A DNA stretch of 64,000 nucleotides. Origin: Paraburkholderia sp. SG-MS1. Lineage in GTDB: Bacteria; Pseudomonadota; Gammaproteobacteria; Burkholderiales; Burkholderiaceae. Shown here piece by piece: positions 52,289 through 61,329 of the stretch. The stretch is taken from the NCBI RefSeq assembly GCF_012275575.1, contig NZ_NPIH01000238.1, positions 1 through 64,000 on the forward strand. Direction: 5' to 3'. Each line of letters begins with the position of its first letter. Position 1 is the stretch's first letter. The translations under genes and the position numbers were made by a program. The notes beneath the pieces were generated by a model, which was not told the DNA's origin, did not search any database, and worked only from the letters and a program-made list of their open reading frames with translations.

Positions 52289-52924
52289 TTACGGACGGCT
52301 GCCCGTCGGGAACGGCCATGCCGCTGCCGGGTTCAGCGCGGTCTTCACCGTCGCCGCCGGTGCGCTCGAGACAGAAGTCGCTGCGGGTGCAGGCGCTGCC
52401 TTCTTGGCGACAGCCTTCTTCGCAGGAGCAGCCTTCTTCGCAGGAGCAGCCGCCTTCTTCGCAGCAGCCTTCTTGGCAGGCGCAGCCTTTTTAGCGGCAG
52501 CCTTTTTCGCAGGCGCAGCCTTTTTAGCAGCAGCCTTTTTCGCGGGCGCAGCCTTCTTCGCAGCAGCCTTCTTGGCCGGTGCCGCCTTCTTCGCCGCGGC
52601 CTTCTTCGCCGGTGCTACCTTCTTCGCTGCAACCTTCTTCACCGCGGCTTTCTTGGCCGGTGCTGCTTTCTTCGCCGCGACCTTCTTCACAGCAACTTTC
52701 TTCGCGGCGACTTTCTTCGCTGCAACCTTCTTGGCCGGCGCAGCTTTCTTCGCTGCAACCTTCTTAGCCGGTGCTGCCTTCTTCGCTGCAACCTTCTTCA
52801 CTGCGACTTTCTTGGCAGCGACTTTCTTTGCCGGAGCAGCTTTCTTAGCCGGAGCAGCCTTCTTTGCTGCGACCTTCTTTGCTGCGGGCTTCTTAGCGGC
52901 GGCTTTCTTTGCAGTTGCCATCAT
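52289..52924 (-). CDS. Histone H1-like nucleoid protein (HC2/AlgP type)
   Basis: 211-aa, about 90% of it pentad-like Lys/Ala/Pro repeats (AAKKA, APAKK, VAAKK) running from residue 5 to about 180, with a short non-repetitive tail (AAWPFPTGSRP). Such proteins bind DNA without sequence specificity and compact the nucleoid. Copy number of the repeats differs between strains in this family, so length is likely variable. It is downstream of nrdB on the same strand, with a 431-bp gap. Confidence 0.92.
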   Translation of the reverse strand: MMATAKKAAAKKPAAKKVAAKKAAPAKKAAPAKKVAAKKVAVKKVAAKKAAPAKKVAAKKAAPAKKVAAKKVAAKKVAVKKVAAKKAAPAKKAAVKKVAAKKVAPAKKAAAKKAAPAKKAAAKKAAPAKKAAAKKAAPAKKAAAKKAAPAKKAAAKKAAAPAKKAAPAKKAVAKKAAPAPAATSVSSAPAATVKTALNPAAAWPFPTGSRP

Positions 52925-52980
52925 TTTCTCCTTCAGGTTTTCAGATGAGAGTCAGTTCAAACTACACCCTTCGTCAAAAC

Positions 52981-53182
52981 CCGCTTCCCGCGGACGCTTC
53001 TCAGGGCGCGCGCTACGAAGCGGGCTATTCATCGGCGTACGCAGATGCCGCGCGCTTACGCTAATGAATGCGGTAAGGCGCGCCGTGCCACAAGGCACCG
53101 CGCGCCAGATCTGGTCGGCGTTCAAGCGGAACGCCGGCAATTGCTTGATCGAGCCGCTGGCGGCGTCGCCAGCGGCTTTTTC
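52981..53182 (+). ncRNA. Candidate structured RNA: four hairpins ending in a U tract
   Basis: The 431-bp gap between nrdB and the histone-like gene has no credible ORF. On the plus strand it folds into successive stems: CCGCTTC / GAAGCGG (52981-53023), a 13-bp stem with one mismatch (53077-53106), CGGCGTTC / GAACGCCG (53116-53136) and a terminator GCCGCTGGCG / CGCCAGCGGC (53153-53176) with T5. The T tract shows plus orientation, opposite to both neighbours. A promoter was not identified, and the left part overlaps the probable promoter of the histone-like gene. Confidence 0.35.
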
Positions 53183-53355
53183 CGGGGGGAAGTCTGCCCA
53201 TCCCACTGAAGGGTTCGCAAAGTGCCTGTCATGTTTGTGGGCCGCTAAGGCACCGGGCACGCTTTGCATCAGGCGGTTCTGCTCCTAACCAAAATTGCCG
53301 CAGCCGAAGCTGGCGGCATCCCCATCGATGAATGCATCTGCGACACGAACCCGGA

Positions 53356-54588
53356 TCACTCCCAGGTCAGCGCGCCGCCAGTTTGATATTCAATCACTCG
53401 TGTCTCGAAGAAGTTGCGTTCCTTCTTCAGGTCGATCATCTCGCTCATCCACGGGAACGGGTTTTCCTCGTTCGGGTACAGCGGATCGAGACCGATCTGC
53501 TGGCAACGACGGTTGCAGATGAAGCGCAAATAGCTCTTGAACATCGACGCATTGAGGCCGAGCACCCCGCGCGGCATCGTGTCTTCTGCGTAACGGTATT
53601 CGAGTTCGACCGCCTGCTGGAAGATCTCGCGGATTTCCGCGCGGAACTCAGCCGTCCAGAGCTGCGGGTTTTCGAGTTTGATCTGGTTGATCAGGTCGAT
53701 GCCGAAATTGCAGTGCATCGACTCGTCGCGCAGGATGTACTGGTATTGCTCCGCCGCGCCGGTCATCTTGTTCTGGCGGCCGAGCGCCAGGATTTGTGTA
53801 AAGCCGACGTAGAAGAACAGGCCTTCCATCACACAGGCGAACACGATCAGCGAGCGCAGCAGAGTCTGGTCTGTCTCGAGCGTGCCGGTCTTGAAGCCCG
53901 GATCGGTCAGCACGTTGATGTACGGAATCAGGAATTCGTCTTTCGCGCGGATCGAGGTGACCTCGTGATACGCGTTGAAGATTTCGCCTTCGTCGAGGCC
54001 CAGCGATTCGACGATGTACTGGTAAGCGTGCGTGTGGATCGCCTCTTCGAACGCCTGGCGCAGCAGGAACTGGCGGCATTCGGGCGCCGTGATGTGACGG
54101 TAGGTACCCAGCACGATGTTGTTGGCGGCCAGCGAGTCGGCCGTCACGAAGAAGCCCAGGTTGCGCTTGACGATGCGGCGCTCGTCTTCGGTCAGACCGT
54201 TCGGGTCTTTCCACAAGGCGATGTCGCGCGACATGTTCACTTCTTGCGGCATCCAGTGGTTGGCGCAACCAGCCAGATACTTTTCCCAGGCCCACTTGTA
54301 CTTGAACGGCACCAACTGATTGACGTCGGTCTGGCCGTTGATGATGCGTTTGTCGGCGACATTGACCCGCGCTTCCGAAACGGCAGCCGTTCCAGCAGCG
54401 TGAGCGACGGCGATGTCGTTTTCGAAAACGTCTTGAGCCGCGAAAACGTTTCGAGCCGAGGGAGCATGAGGAGCGGAACGCGTTCCGATTTGCGAACCGA
54501 CAGCCGATCCCGCCGCGTTGCGCAACGCATTCTGTTGCGCGCCGCTCGAGGGAGTTACGGCAGTGATCTCGTCATCCCAGTTGAGCAT
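53356..54588 (-). CDS. nrdB: Ribonucleoside-diphosphate reductase, beta subunit
   Basis: Class Ia small subunit that holds the di-iron/tyrosyl-radical cofactor. Ferritin-like helices with iron ligands are visible ([38 protein letters not shown]). The start used is ATG 54588 ([10 protein letters not shown]) with a GGTGA site; 410 aa. The first 75 residues are variable, as in other Burkholderia NrdB. The partner nrdA, expected directly upstream, is absent; upstream lie 700 bp without a gene, a leader ORF and NrdR boxes. Confidence 0.96.
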   Translation of the reverse strand: MLNWDDEITAVTPSSGAQQNALRNAAGSAVGSQIGTRSAPHAPSARNVFAAQDVFENDIAVAHAAGTAAVSEARVNVADKRIINGQTDVNQLVPFKYKWAWEKYLAGCANHWMPQEVNMSRDIALWKDPNGLTEDERRIVKRNLGFFVTADSLAANNIVLGTYRHITAPECRQFLLRQAFEEAIHTHAYQYIVESLGLDEGEIFNAYHEVTSIRAKDEFLIPYINVLTDPGFKTGTLETDQTLLRSLIVFACVMEGLFFYVGFTQILALGRQNKMTGAAEQYQYILRDESMHCNFGIDLINQIKLENPQLWTAEFRAEIREIFQQAVELEYRYAEDTMPRGVLGLNASMFKSYLRFICNRRCQQIGLDPLYPNEENPFPWMSEMIDLKKERNFFETRVIEYQTGGALTWE

Positions 54589-55285
54589 AAATGTCACCAT
54601 CAATTTAGAACGGTTTGTACCATCTTTTCACGAGCGATAAAAGACTTCGTTCGCGAAAAATCCTGTTTTCGATTCGCGTTGCTACGTTCATACAACACTT
54701 TGTTCAACAGACTGTGTGCGACGCTTCGAGTGAAGCGTGTTGAACGTGTGTCGTCGACGTGCTTCGCGAGCTCGAAGAGCAACGCGTCGAAGCGACATTT
54801 CGCTGCTCTATCTATCTGTATCGCGGAGTGTGCTTGCAGCGTCTTGCGCTTGCCGACTGCTGCCTCGCATTGGCCACTTCGTCGGCGTGAGCGAGGTGAA
54901 GTTCAATGCCATGTCGAACGATGCATGCGGCCACCTGGTTGAGCGGTCCATCGTTCGAAGCCGTTTGCTGAGCGCGCTGTGCCGCGCGCTTCGTCTGATG
55001 CCGCCGACTGCCGAGCCCCGCTCTGCTGCCAGGTCTTTCGCTTCATGTCTTCAGTTTGCTGCGTCTTCCGTTCCCTGCACTGGCGTCGATGAGCGGCTCG
55101 GCGTCGATCGCGTCACCTTCGTTTCACCTGCATCGGCCACTCGATCGAAGTTGGACCGCTCATCGACTTCACTTCTGCCGCACCTCGGTCAGGTGCGCGG
55201 ATCACTGCATGCGGGTCATCAACTACGACCCGTCAGCAAGCAGCGATCCTGCTGTTTGCCGCGCACTTACTGGCATTGTGGCCGG
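54589..55285. other. Unusually long gene-free stretch upstream of nrdB
   Basis: About 700 bp with no ORF that resembles a protein on either strand. Composition is mixed, with many CTTCG/CGAAG words near 54640-54800. No trace of the NrdA C-terminus was recognised. If the NrdR-box promoter further up drives nrdB, this would be a very long untranslated leader. Confidence 0.5.
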
Positions 55286-55339
55286 TCAAGGCCGCGGAAA
55301 CTTCGGGCCAATTCTACGTCTAGTAACGCTCACAGACAT
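55286..55339 (-). CDS. 17-codon leader ORF or relic start downstream of NrdR boxes
   Basis: ATG at 55337-55339 is preceded by a strong AAAGGAG site (6-7 bp spacing) and opens MSVSVTRRRIGPKFPRP, then TGA at 55286-55288. It lies about 110 bp downstream of the NrdR-box pair, just where a first structural gene would start. It may be a leader peptide, or the cut-off beginning of a gene now gone. A palindrome ATCAACGGTTGAT (55373-55385) sits in the leader. Confidence 0.35.
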   Translation of the reverse strand: MSVSVTRRRIGPKFPRP

Positions 55340-55451
55340 ACGCGTCTCCTTTAGAAAAACCGATTCGTAAACATCAACGGTTGATAGGGGGAAAACGGCT
55401 CGCGAACTTTACGGAAGTCTACCAGCCAAGCTCGCACAAGAAAAGTCAAAC

Positions 55452-55499
55452 ACACCAAATATTGTGCTTGACTACCATCACAAACCCCATATTTGGTGT
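55452..55499 (-). promoter_or_regulatory. Tandem NrdR boxes upstream of nrdB
   Basis: Two 16-mers, ACACCAAATATTGTGC (55452-55467) and ACCCCATATTTGGTGT (55484-55499). They match the published NrdR consensus ACACwATATaTwGTGT at 13 and 12 positions by eye, with starts exactly 32 bp apart (three helical turns), the spacing known for NrdR operators. They should place nrdB (or a lost first gene) under the dATP/ATP-sensing repressor NrdR. Confidence 0.75.
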
Positions 55500-55509
55500 T
55501 TTTTCAACA

Positions 55510-56656
55510 GGAAAATGAGCCTCTGGGCAGTTCAGTCGCGCCCTTCATCGAAGGACGAATAGCGTAGTGCCCACGCTCGCAATCGCGCCAGCCTAAGAGC
55601 TGGTCGAGAGAAAAATTCTTGGCGGGACCGCACCATACCGGCTACACAGGCATACGGCAAGCCGTTGAGACGACTCGGTCGCAGATGAAGTCGCGTCCGG
55701 CTATGAAGGGAATGCCCTCGTCTGCGAGATTGCCCCCAAAGGTCACCGCAGCATGCCCGCATCGGCAGACAGACGTATAGCAATGTCAAGACATTGAGCC
55801 TCCGCTGAGGGCGCCCCAGATTTGTAGTCGGAGGAGGGATTGGCAATGTTTGCTCGCGACGCGCGTCGTTAGGTCGCTGCCCACAGCTTGTGCAAGCAGG
55901 TCGAACAGCTTTCTCTCAAACGGCAGATCACCATGGTCGCAGTAGCGATCGCATGTTGCGCTAGGCGCTTCGCGAAGCAACTCTCGGACGACGTCCGCCC
56001 CGCGTAAGCCCGAGATGACTCAGCGCAACTGCAAATCGCTACTACCCCACGGCAAGGCCGCGACTGACCATCCTCGCCATCCACTGACCGCCTGTGGCCA
56101 TCAGAGTCTGCGAATCCGGACGCTGAAAACGGGATTTGCTTTCGCAGCCCCTCGGCCGCTCATGAGGTAAAAGGATACCCGCACCCCTCCTGCGAAGCGG
56201 AGATCGGCCGTCCCGCCACAGGATTCAAAAATCAGATTCGCGGAAGGTTGGTCCGGTACCGTAAGAGTCCAAGAGTCTCTTACACGTGGCTGCGCCACGG
56301 CCCCGGAACTAATGATAGTTCGCGCTCGAGATCCGAGATCGCGCGCACACCGTCGCTCTGTTTTGCGATGAGTCGCAGGATTCGAACTAGATCCCGCGTA
56401 CGCGCGGCGGCCAGCGCAATGTCTGTCGCTCGCCAACTCGATTGCATGCACGCATCGGCGACGTCATCAAGGGTGTGCAGATGATCCCTTCCAAATCCCA
56501 TAGTAGGCTGGCCGCGTCGGCGACAGCGTGGTCCGGGTAGCCGAAGTACCTTCGGCGGCACTCCAACCTGCTGACCAACAGCCCGAACTGTCGTTCCCGA
56601 GCCGTGCCGATAGTCGAGAATTCCAGTCGGCCAGAACTTCCGGCAAAGCTAGGCCC
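55510..56656 (-). pseudogene. Degenerate coding remnants between nrdB locus and CBASS operon
   Basis: Short minus-strand stretches look protein-like but break off or change frame. One is DHAVADAASLLWDLEGIICT, continuing in another frame as LDDVADACMQS...WRATDIALAA (about 56280-56570). Another is a beta-rich piece DSWTLTVPDQPSANLIFESCG (about 56101-56290). A third is FERKLFDLLAQAVGSDLTTR (about 55800-55925). I recognise no family. They are best read as decayed accessory genes, but chance open frames cannot be excluded. Confidence 0.35.
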
Positions 56657-57703
56657 CTACCTCTGGCTTCGGCGGCTGAACCGGTACTCGACATCACTTA
56701 ACACGTCATGCTCCAAGAACGAAAGACGCAGTTCGTAGGGAAGTAGTGGCTGAAAGAAGTGGACGATGTCGCCAAGTGAGTCTGCGGTGTCCGCGTCAAA
56801 TCCCGGAGCCTCGTGCACCGACCCGGCGTGGGGTGCCAGCGCCGCACGCTCCTCGTTCCATAGGCCTTCGACGTAAGGCTCATATTTGAAATCGTGGAAG
56901 TACACGCAGGACGAGGCTGCGTGCAACTGCAGCTTGTTGAGTGCCATGACATCGTTGAGGTCCCGTACCAGCACGCGTCCCTCGCGCGCGCGCTTCACGC
57001 GATAACACGCGTCGTCCACCAAGAGGAGACTCAGATCCGGTCCAAGCGGATAGCTGAGCATCAGACCCGGTGTGTCGTAGCCCAAAACTCCGCGTGACTT
57101 GACCCTCCCGAAGAAGGCGTTGTGGAGCACCACTGGGGAGTCCCCGAAAATAAAGGGGCGATTGGTTCGGTTTTCCAGCAGCAACGGGTGGAGATCCATG
57201 AGAGCCTTGGAGGCTGCGATGGACATCTCCATCTCCACGGCCTGCGCATGCGCAGGGTTGGCGGACATCGACTCAGCCTCCTTTAATCTTTCCGTCCGCT
57301 GGTCCTCGGTCAGGGATTCATCATTGGCGATTTCCACGCTAAGAAAGAGTTGAAGCATCTTGTCATGCATCGGCTTGCTCCCCTGACGAGCCGCATCCGT
57401 TCTTGACCGCTGCAGGGTGAGCCAGACGAACAGGTTGTCGACATGCTCAGGGGGGATGTCCATCGGGTTGTGCTGCTCTGCAAGTGCACGAAGCGCCAGG
57501 CTGCTCTCCGCCTCGATTCGACCTAGCAAGGCTTCAATGTCATCTGAACCATAGAACCAATCTTTACTCGCCTGCGCTTTAATCGAAGCCGTACGGATGG
57601 CCTTCCCGCTAGTTCTCGGTAGCGCACAGATGCTTCTCTCGTTCAGTGAAAATCTACGAAAATAGAACTGAGGCACGAAGTGATGATTCTTACGCTTCGA
57701 CAT
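56657..57703 (-). CDS. DUF4238 protein, probable fifth gene of the CBASS operon
   Basis: 348 aa. N-terminal KRKNHHFVPQFYFRRFS is the hallmark of DUF4238. Other recognisable parts are a central FIFGDSPVVLHN and an HDFKYEPYVEG near the end. The ATG at 57703 overlaps the 3' end of the Cap4 gene by 14 bp, so it is probably translated with it; a frame open to 57817 runs inside Cap4 and is rejected. DUF4238 has no assigned function. Position and overlap suggest a defence-linked role as accessory, second effector or regulator, which is inference. Confidence 0.85.
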   Translation of the reverse strand: MSKRKNHHFVPQFYFRRFSLNERSICALPRTSGKAIRTASIKAQASKDWFYGSDDIEALLGRIEAESSLALRALAEQHNPMDIPPEHVDNLFVWLTLQRSRTDAARQGSKPMHDKMLQLFLSVEIANDESLTEDQRTERLKEAESMSANPAHAQAVEMEMSIAASKALMDLHPLLLENRTNRPFIFGDSPVVLHNAFFGRVKSRGVLGYDTPGLMLSYPLGPDLSLLLVDDACYRVKRAREGRVLVRDLNDVMALNKLQLHAASSCVYFHDFKYEPYVEGLWNEERAALAPHAGSVHEAPGFDADTADSLGDIVHFFQPLLPYELRLSFLEHDVLSDVEYRFSRRSQR

Positions 57704-59129
57704 GCGGCCCCGTCGACTCTGGCATGGACACTCTGTCGATCTGTACGGTTGGGATGTACCTCCCCTGGTCCCAGTCATAGAGCTGGATACACCCGACCGC
57801 ATTGAGCCGATGTCCAAGTCCTACGGCGAAAATGGCCGGCGCCTTAATGAAGAGGTGCATCCGCTGCAGTTGATGGCGCCCACGGAACTCGGTCAATGCG
57901 ATTTTTGCTTCGCTCACGGCCGTATTCAGGCTTGCGATGTCCGTAACGACACCCGACGACACCAGAGATAGCTTCGGTGAGTTGCTCAGTCCGAAGGCGC
58001 TGGCATTGGCCACAACGTCAGCATTCGAGCCGTTCGGAAAGCTGATAGAAGCAACCCCCTCCACACCCTGCGTTAATGGCGCATCCTCGCTGACCGTGAA
58101 AAACGATCCTGGCGCTTTGTCGTGCACCGAGGTGTCGTACAGGTGGTCGTTGTGGTCCAGCGTGAGGGTGAAGTTGCGCGTCGCCGAGAAGCAGTAGCCC
58201 AGCAGGCAAGCGAGTGACATCCGGTGCTTTGCCGACAGCCGCACCCCGCGACGCCTACGGCTCGCGTGAAGGAAATCTCCAACCTCGCCCAAGTGCTGCT
58301 GCAGTTGGAGCCACGCCGTTTGGCCAAGCCTTCCCCGCTCTGGCCCGTTGAACATCGAGACATCCAAGGCGAGAGGACCAAGCTCGAATCCAACGGGCGC
58401 AAGATGAAGGTCAGACGGCGTAACCCGCCATTCGTCGGTCACGCTTGGCGCATAGTCCACGAGCGCTGCTTCGAGGTCCCTGCGAGTGACGATACCGTTG
58501 ACCGAGGTGTCGACCAATTCCTTGCACTTCGCCCGGAAAGCTTTGGTCTCCCGCCGGCTCATGTTCAAGCTGGGTAGATGCTCTTCCAGCCTGGTACCAA
58601 AGCCGGCATCGACGTTGTCGTCCCGGTACTGAACGAACGATACCCGATCGAGCACGAAGCGCGCCATCTCAGGCGTCTGCCCGAGATTCACGATGGTGTC
58701 CAGAATGTCGGCTTCGGCTGTTGCTCGAATGCCAGAGTCGGCGTTGAGCGCTACTGCGGGGCCTCGGTACCGGTTCAGCTTTCCGAAGAAGGGCTGGTAC
58801 TCTCGAACGAAGTCGCCGCAGAGCAGCACGAACTGCACATACTCGGTAGGCGATTTCTCGTGCAGCGTCCGAAAATGAGCAACCTCCGCCCAGAGTTCGG
58901 ACTTCGTCAACTGGTGGCGTTTTGCTTCATACAACACGCAGTACGTTCCGCCGCCTGGCCGGAAGTAGCGAATCTCAACATCTCCCAGCAGCTCGCTGAT
59001 AGCCAGGCTGAAAGCCCCTTGGGCGAGGAAGCGCGGAATGTGCTCAAGCAAGAACGCGTCCTGATACTCGAAGCCGTTTCGGGCCACCACGCCGCCAGTG
59101 GCTTGGCGATCAAAGAGCGCTGAGTTCAT
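57690..59129 (-). CDS. cap4: CBASS effector Cap4: nuclease (DUF4297-like) fused to SAVED domain
   Basis: Nucleotide-activated DNA endonuclease: the SAVED half senses the CD-NTase product and the N-terminal half degrades DNA. The N-terminus (1-200) shows GGVVARNGFEYQ (residues 12-23), Asp50 in ELLGDVEIRY and Glu68-x-Lys70 in VLYEAKRHQ, a PD-(D/E)XK-like D...ExK set. The C-terminus (about 240-465) has the SAVED pattern ending in HLFIKAPAIFAVGLGHRLN...IQLYDWDQGRYIP. Length is 479 aa. Its start overlaps the cap3 stop by 4 bp. The family is inferred by recognition. Confidence 0.88.
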   Translation of the reverse strand: MNSALFDRQATGGVVARNGFEYQDAFLLEHIPRFLAQGAFSLAISELLGDVEIRYFRPGGGTYCVLYEAKRHQLTKSELWAEVAHFRTLHEKSPTEYVQFVLLCGDFVREYQPFFGKLNRYRGPAVALNADSGIRATAEADILDTIVNLGQTPEMARFVLDRVSFVQYRDDNVDAGFGTRLEEHLPSLNMSRRETKAFRAKCKELVDTSVNGIVTRRDLEAALVDYAPSVTDEWRVTPSDLHLAPVGFELGPLALDVSMFNGPERGRLGQTAWLQLQQHLGEVGDFLHASRRRRGVRLSAKHRMSLACLLGYCFSATRNFTLTLDHNDHLYDTSVHDKAPGSFFTVSEDAPLTQGVEGVASISFPNGSNADVVANASAFGLSNSPKLSLVSSGVVTDIASLNTAVSEAKIALTEFRGRHQLQRMHLFIKAPAIFAVGLGHRLNAVGCIQLYDWDQGRYIPTVQIDRVSMPESTGPHVEA

Positions 59130-59596
59130 AAGCTGCCTTCAAAAACCAAAGTCGACCGCGCAAAGGAGCCGTCTGGGAGATAGGTGTGCGCACTGCCCTC
59201 TAGCTCATCCCGGCGCGAAAGCTTGAAGACGAGCAGGACCGCAAAATTTGCTCCGACGCGCACGTCCTTCACGATATCCCGCATCGACTGGTGGTCCGTC
59301 GTGCTGGGCTGCACCGAGAAGCTCGGGTGCGAGTGCCACTCGCCGAGGTAATTGAACCGAGCGTAGTCGTGTCCGGACTGTCGAAAGAACGTCGCGAGGG
59401 CACGCAACGCTGACTGAGTTTCCCTAATAAAGCTCGCGAAACGCCCTCCACCTTGGATGGTCAGATGCCGGACAGCGAAATGGCCCGGGCCTACGTGCTC
59501 TCCCATCAAGACGCCACCGCATTCGTCAGTTCCAGCGGCCTTGAGCGCCTTGCGCAGCGTCCGCTGCACGTCTGGCGGAATGCTGACCGTTAACAT
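59126..59596 (-). CDS. cap3: CBASS Cap3: JAB/JAMM-family peptidase
   Basis: 156-aa zinc isopeptidase that in type II CBASS removes the CD-NTase from its conjugation targets. The JAMM motif is complete: Glu25 (TDECGGVLMG), then His88-x-His90 in GEWHSHPSFS and Ser98/Asp101 in PSTTDHQS. It lies 2 bp after cap2 and overlaps cap4 (ATGA), fitting a single message. Confidence 0.92.
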   Translation of the reverse strand: MLTVSIPPDVQRTLRKALKAAGTDECGGVLMGEHVGPGHFAVRHLTIQGGGRFASFIRETQSALRALATFFRQSGHDYARFNYLGEWHSHPSFSVQPSTTDHQSMRDIVKDVRVGANFAVLLVFKLSRRDELEGSAHTYLPDGSFARSTLVFEGSL

Positions 59597-59598
59597 TA

Positions 59599-61329
59599 TT
59601 ACTTCGCGCCGAACACGGTGATGAGTTCTTTCAACGCCGACACCGATTCCTGTGAGTCAGCTGGTTCCTCAAGACCTTCCACGGCGCGCGGGCAAGCAAT
59701 CGGGTGCGTGTCGAAAGGTGCCTCAAAAATCCAAGCCTTCTGGTAACCAAACAGATAGGCAGGGTTGGGAAATCGAGGTGCCTCCGCGCCCACTAGGGCG
59801 TCGATGGCGAACTGCGTCAACGACGCCGACAGAGCGCTCACCTCCGCGTCGCCGGCAACGAACACCTCGTCATCCACTTCTGCATCGTAGGCTTGCTCAT
59901 GCTGGAAGGGCGCTTCTGGCATGCCGGCGAGGTATGCATGAATGGCACCGCGGATTTCCAATGGGTCCGCGTCGAAGCCGGGCAGGCTGCGCGCCATGAG
60001 AGATCCAATGCCTCCGGCGAACACTTCGCCCCAGACGACTGGAACCTTGCGCCGCGTACAGATAGCCGCTATGGACGAGAACACCTTCGGGCTCGCCGTG
60101 GCATCGATGACGAGGTCGCACGCTGCGATTTGCTCGAGCACCGTCGCATTGTAGGAGGAACTCTCCTGGCCGGCGAAGCGGAACGTGCGGCACGCTACCT
60201 CCGCAGCGGGGCGAATCAACTGGATTGTGTTTTGGACGGCGTCCACCTTGTCGTAGCCCATCGACGACCAATCCAGTTGATTGCGCGTCAGATTCGATGG
60301 CTTGAAGATGTCGTCGTCGATGAGCAGAAAGCGCGTTATGCCAGAACGCGCCAACGACACGGCGACTTTGCTGCCTACAGAACCGAGGCCAACAATCGCC
60401 ACCTTCTTCTGCGCCAAGGTCGCATTGCGCACCGGCTGCCTGACCTGGCCCTTGTCGGCGCAATCCACAGGGAAGTAGTCGCAGGCCGTCCTCCCGTCGG
60501 TGTTCGCGGCAACCGCAATGGGCCGAAGCCGAAGTTGTTCATCCGCCAGCAGCAGGAAGCCCGATTGCAGTTCGTCATTCGGCCATGGCCAGCATCCCTT
60601 TGCCCTCAAGAACTCTCGAAGAACAGCTTGGTCCTTGACGACCGTGGGCAACGAAGCCCACTCGTCGCACCAGACGACAAACCCCTTTCGAATCCACGAT
60701 GAAGCCGCAGCGGGGTCAGAAAGCTCCTTGGGGACGCCCAAATCCGTGGGTAGCGCCTCATCACCGAGCTGGGTTGCCACCGCAACGAACTCTGGCCGTC
60801 GATGCAACGTCCCTACCGCAAGAGCAATGGGCGACGAGCGAGGTGAAGCTTCGAGCGCTGCCTGCAGTTGCTCCGTGATCAGGAACCGCAGGTACTCGTA
60901 TCGCACACGTTGCCCAAGTGTCAACTCATGCCGTGACGGCGCAGCCAGACCGATGACAGGTCCGAACTTCTCGTATGCCAACAGCTTGTGGGCGCTGACT
61001 ACAAGGTCAGCGCCCGTCACGCCTGGGTGCCAGTTGTCCGGTCCCCACTCAAGGCAGAGCGTGCCCGTCGACGGGTATTGATGCGCACTCCATGACTCAT
61101 CAGGCTTGCGCGGCCGCACATACGCCGGCGCGTGAGGGAACAGAGCCGGGTAAACCAAGACCGCCTCATGCACCTTGTCGTTAACCGTGATGTCGAAGTC
61201 AACACAGACGTCCTTGGTCTCGGTGAAACCCCATTCCAGCTTGGTCAGCCACCCTGAAGTTCCCGCGAGCTCATCCAGCCCGCGGGTCTCCGCGCGCATC
61301 CGAATTGGTTCTTCGAACAGCAGTCGCAT
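59599..61329 (-). CDS. cap2: CBASS Cap2: E2-E1 ubiquitin-transfer-like fusion protein
   Basis: Primes the CD-NTase by conjugating its C-terminus to a target, in the manner of ubiquitin E1/E2. The N-terminal E2-like domain has candidate catalytic Cys92 (GTLCLEWGPDNWHPG). The E1/ThiF domain begins about residue 300 with GLGSVGS (314-320), FLLIDDDIF (adenylation Asp) and NLTRNQLD. Candidate E1 cysteines are Cys424 and Cys546; I cannot decide between them. Length is 576 aa. Its ATG overlaps the CD-NTase stop by 1 bp (ATGA-type junction). Confidence 0.92.
   Translation of the reverse strand: MRLLFEEPIRMRAETRGLDELAGTSGWLTKLEWGFTETKDVCVDFDITVNDKVHEAVLVYPALFPHAPAYVRPRKPDESWSAHQYPSTGTLCLEWGPDNWHPGVTGADLVVSAHKLLAYEKFGPVIGLAAPSRHELTLGQRVRYEYLRFLITEQLQAALEASPRSSPIALAVGTLHRRPEFVAVATQLGDEALPTDLGVPKELSDPAAASSWIRKGFVVWCDEWASLPTVVKDQAVLREFLRAKGCWPWPNDELQSGFLLLADEQLRLRPIAVAANTDGRTACDYFPVDCADKGQVRQPVRNATLAQKKVAIVGLGSVGSKVAVSLARSGITRFLLIDDDIFKPSNLTRNQLDWSSMGYDKVDAVQNTIQLIRPAAEVACRTFRFAGQESSSYNATVLEQIAACDLVIDATASPKVFSSIAAICTRRKVPVVWGEVFAGGIGSLMARSLPGFDADPLEIRGAIHAYLAGMPEAPFQHEQAYDAEVDDEVFVAGDAEVSALSASLTQFAIDALVGAEAPRFPNPAYLFGYQKAWIFEAPFDTHPIACPRAVEGLEEPADSQESVSALKELITVFGAK

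Noticed and set aside
52289-52924. Regular repeats suggestive of a CRISPR array
   Set aside because: The repeats are short, without spacers, and encode Lys/Ala pentads of a histone-like protein. No CRISPR array was seen anywhere.
57704-57817. Extended DUF4238 start inside cap4
   Set aside because: The added residues do not resemble DUF4238, whose conserved N-terminus begins at ATG 57703.
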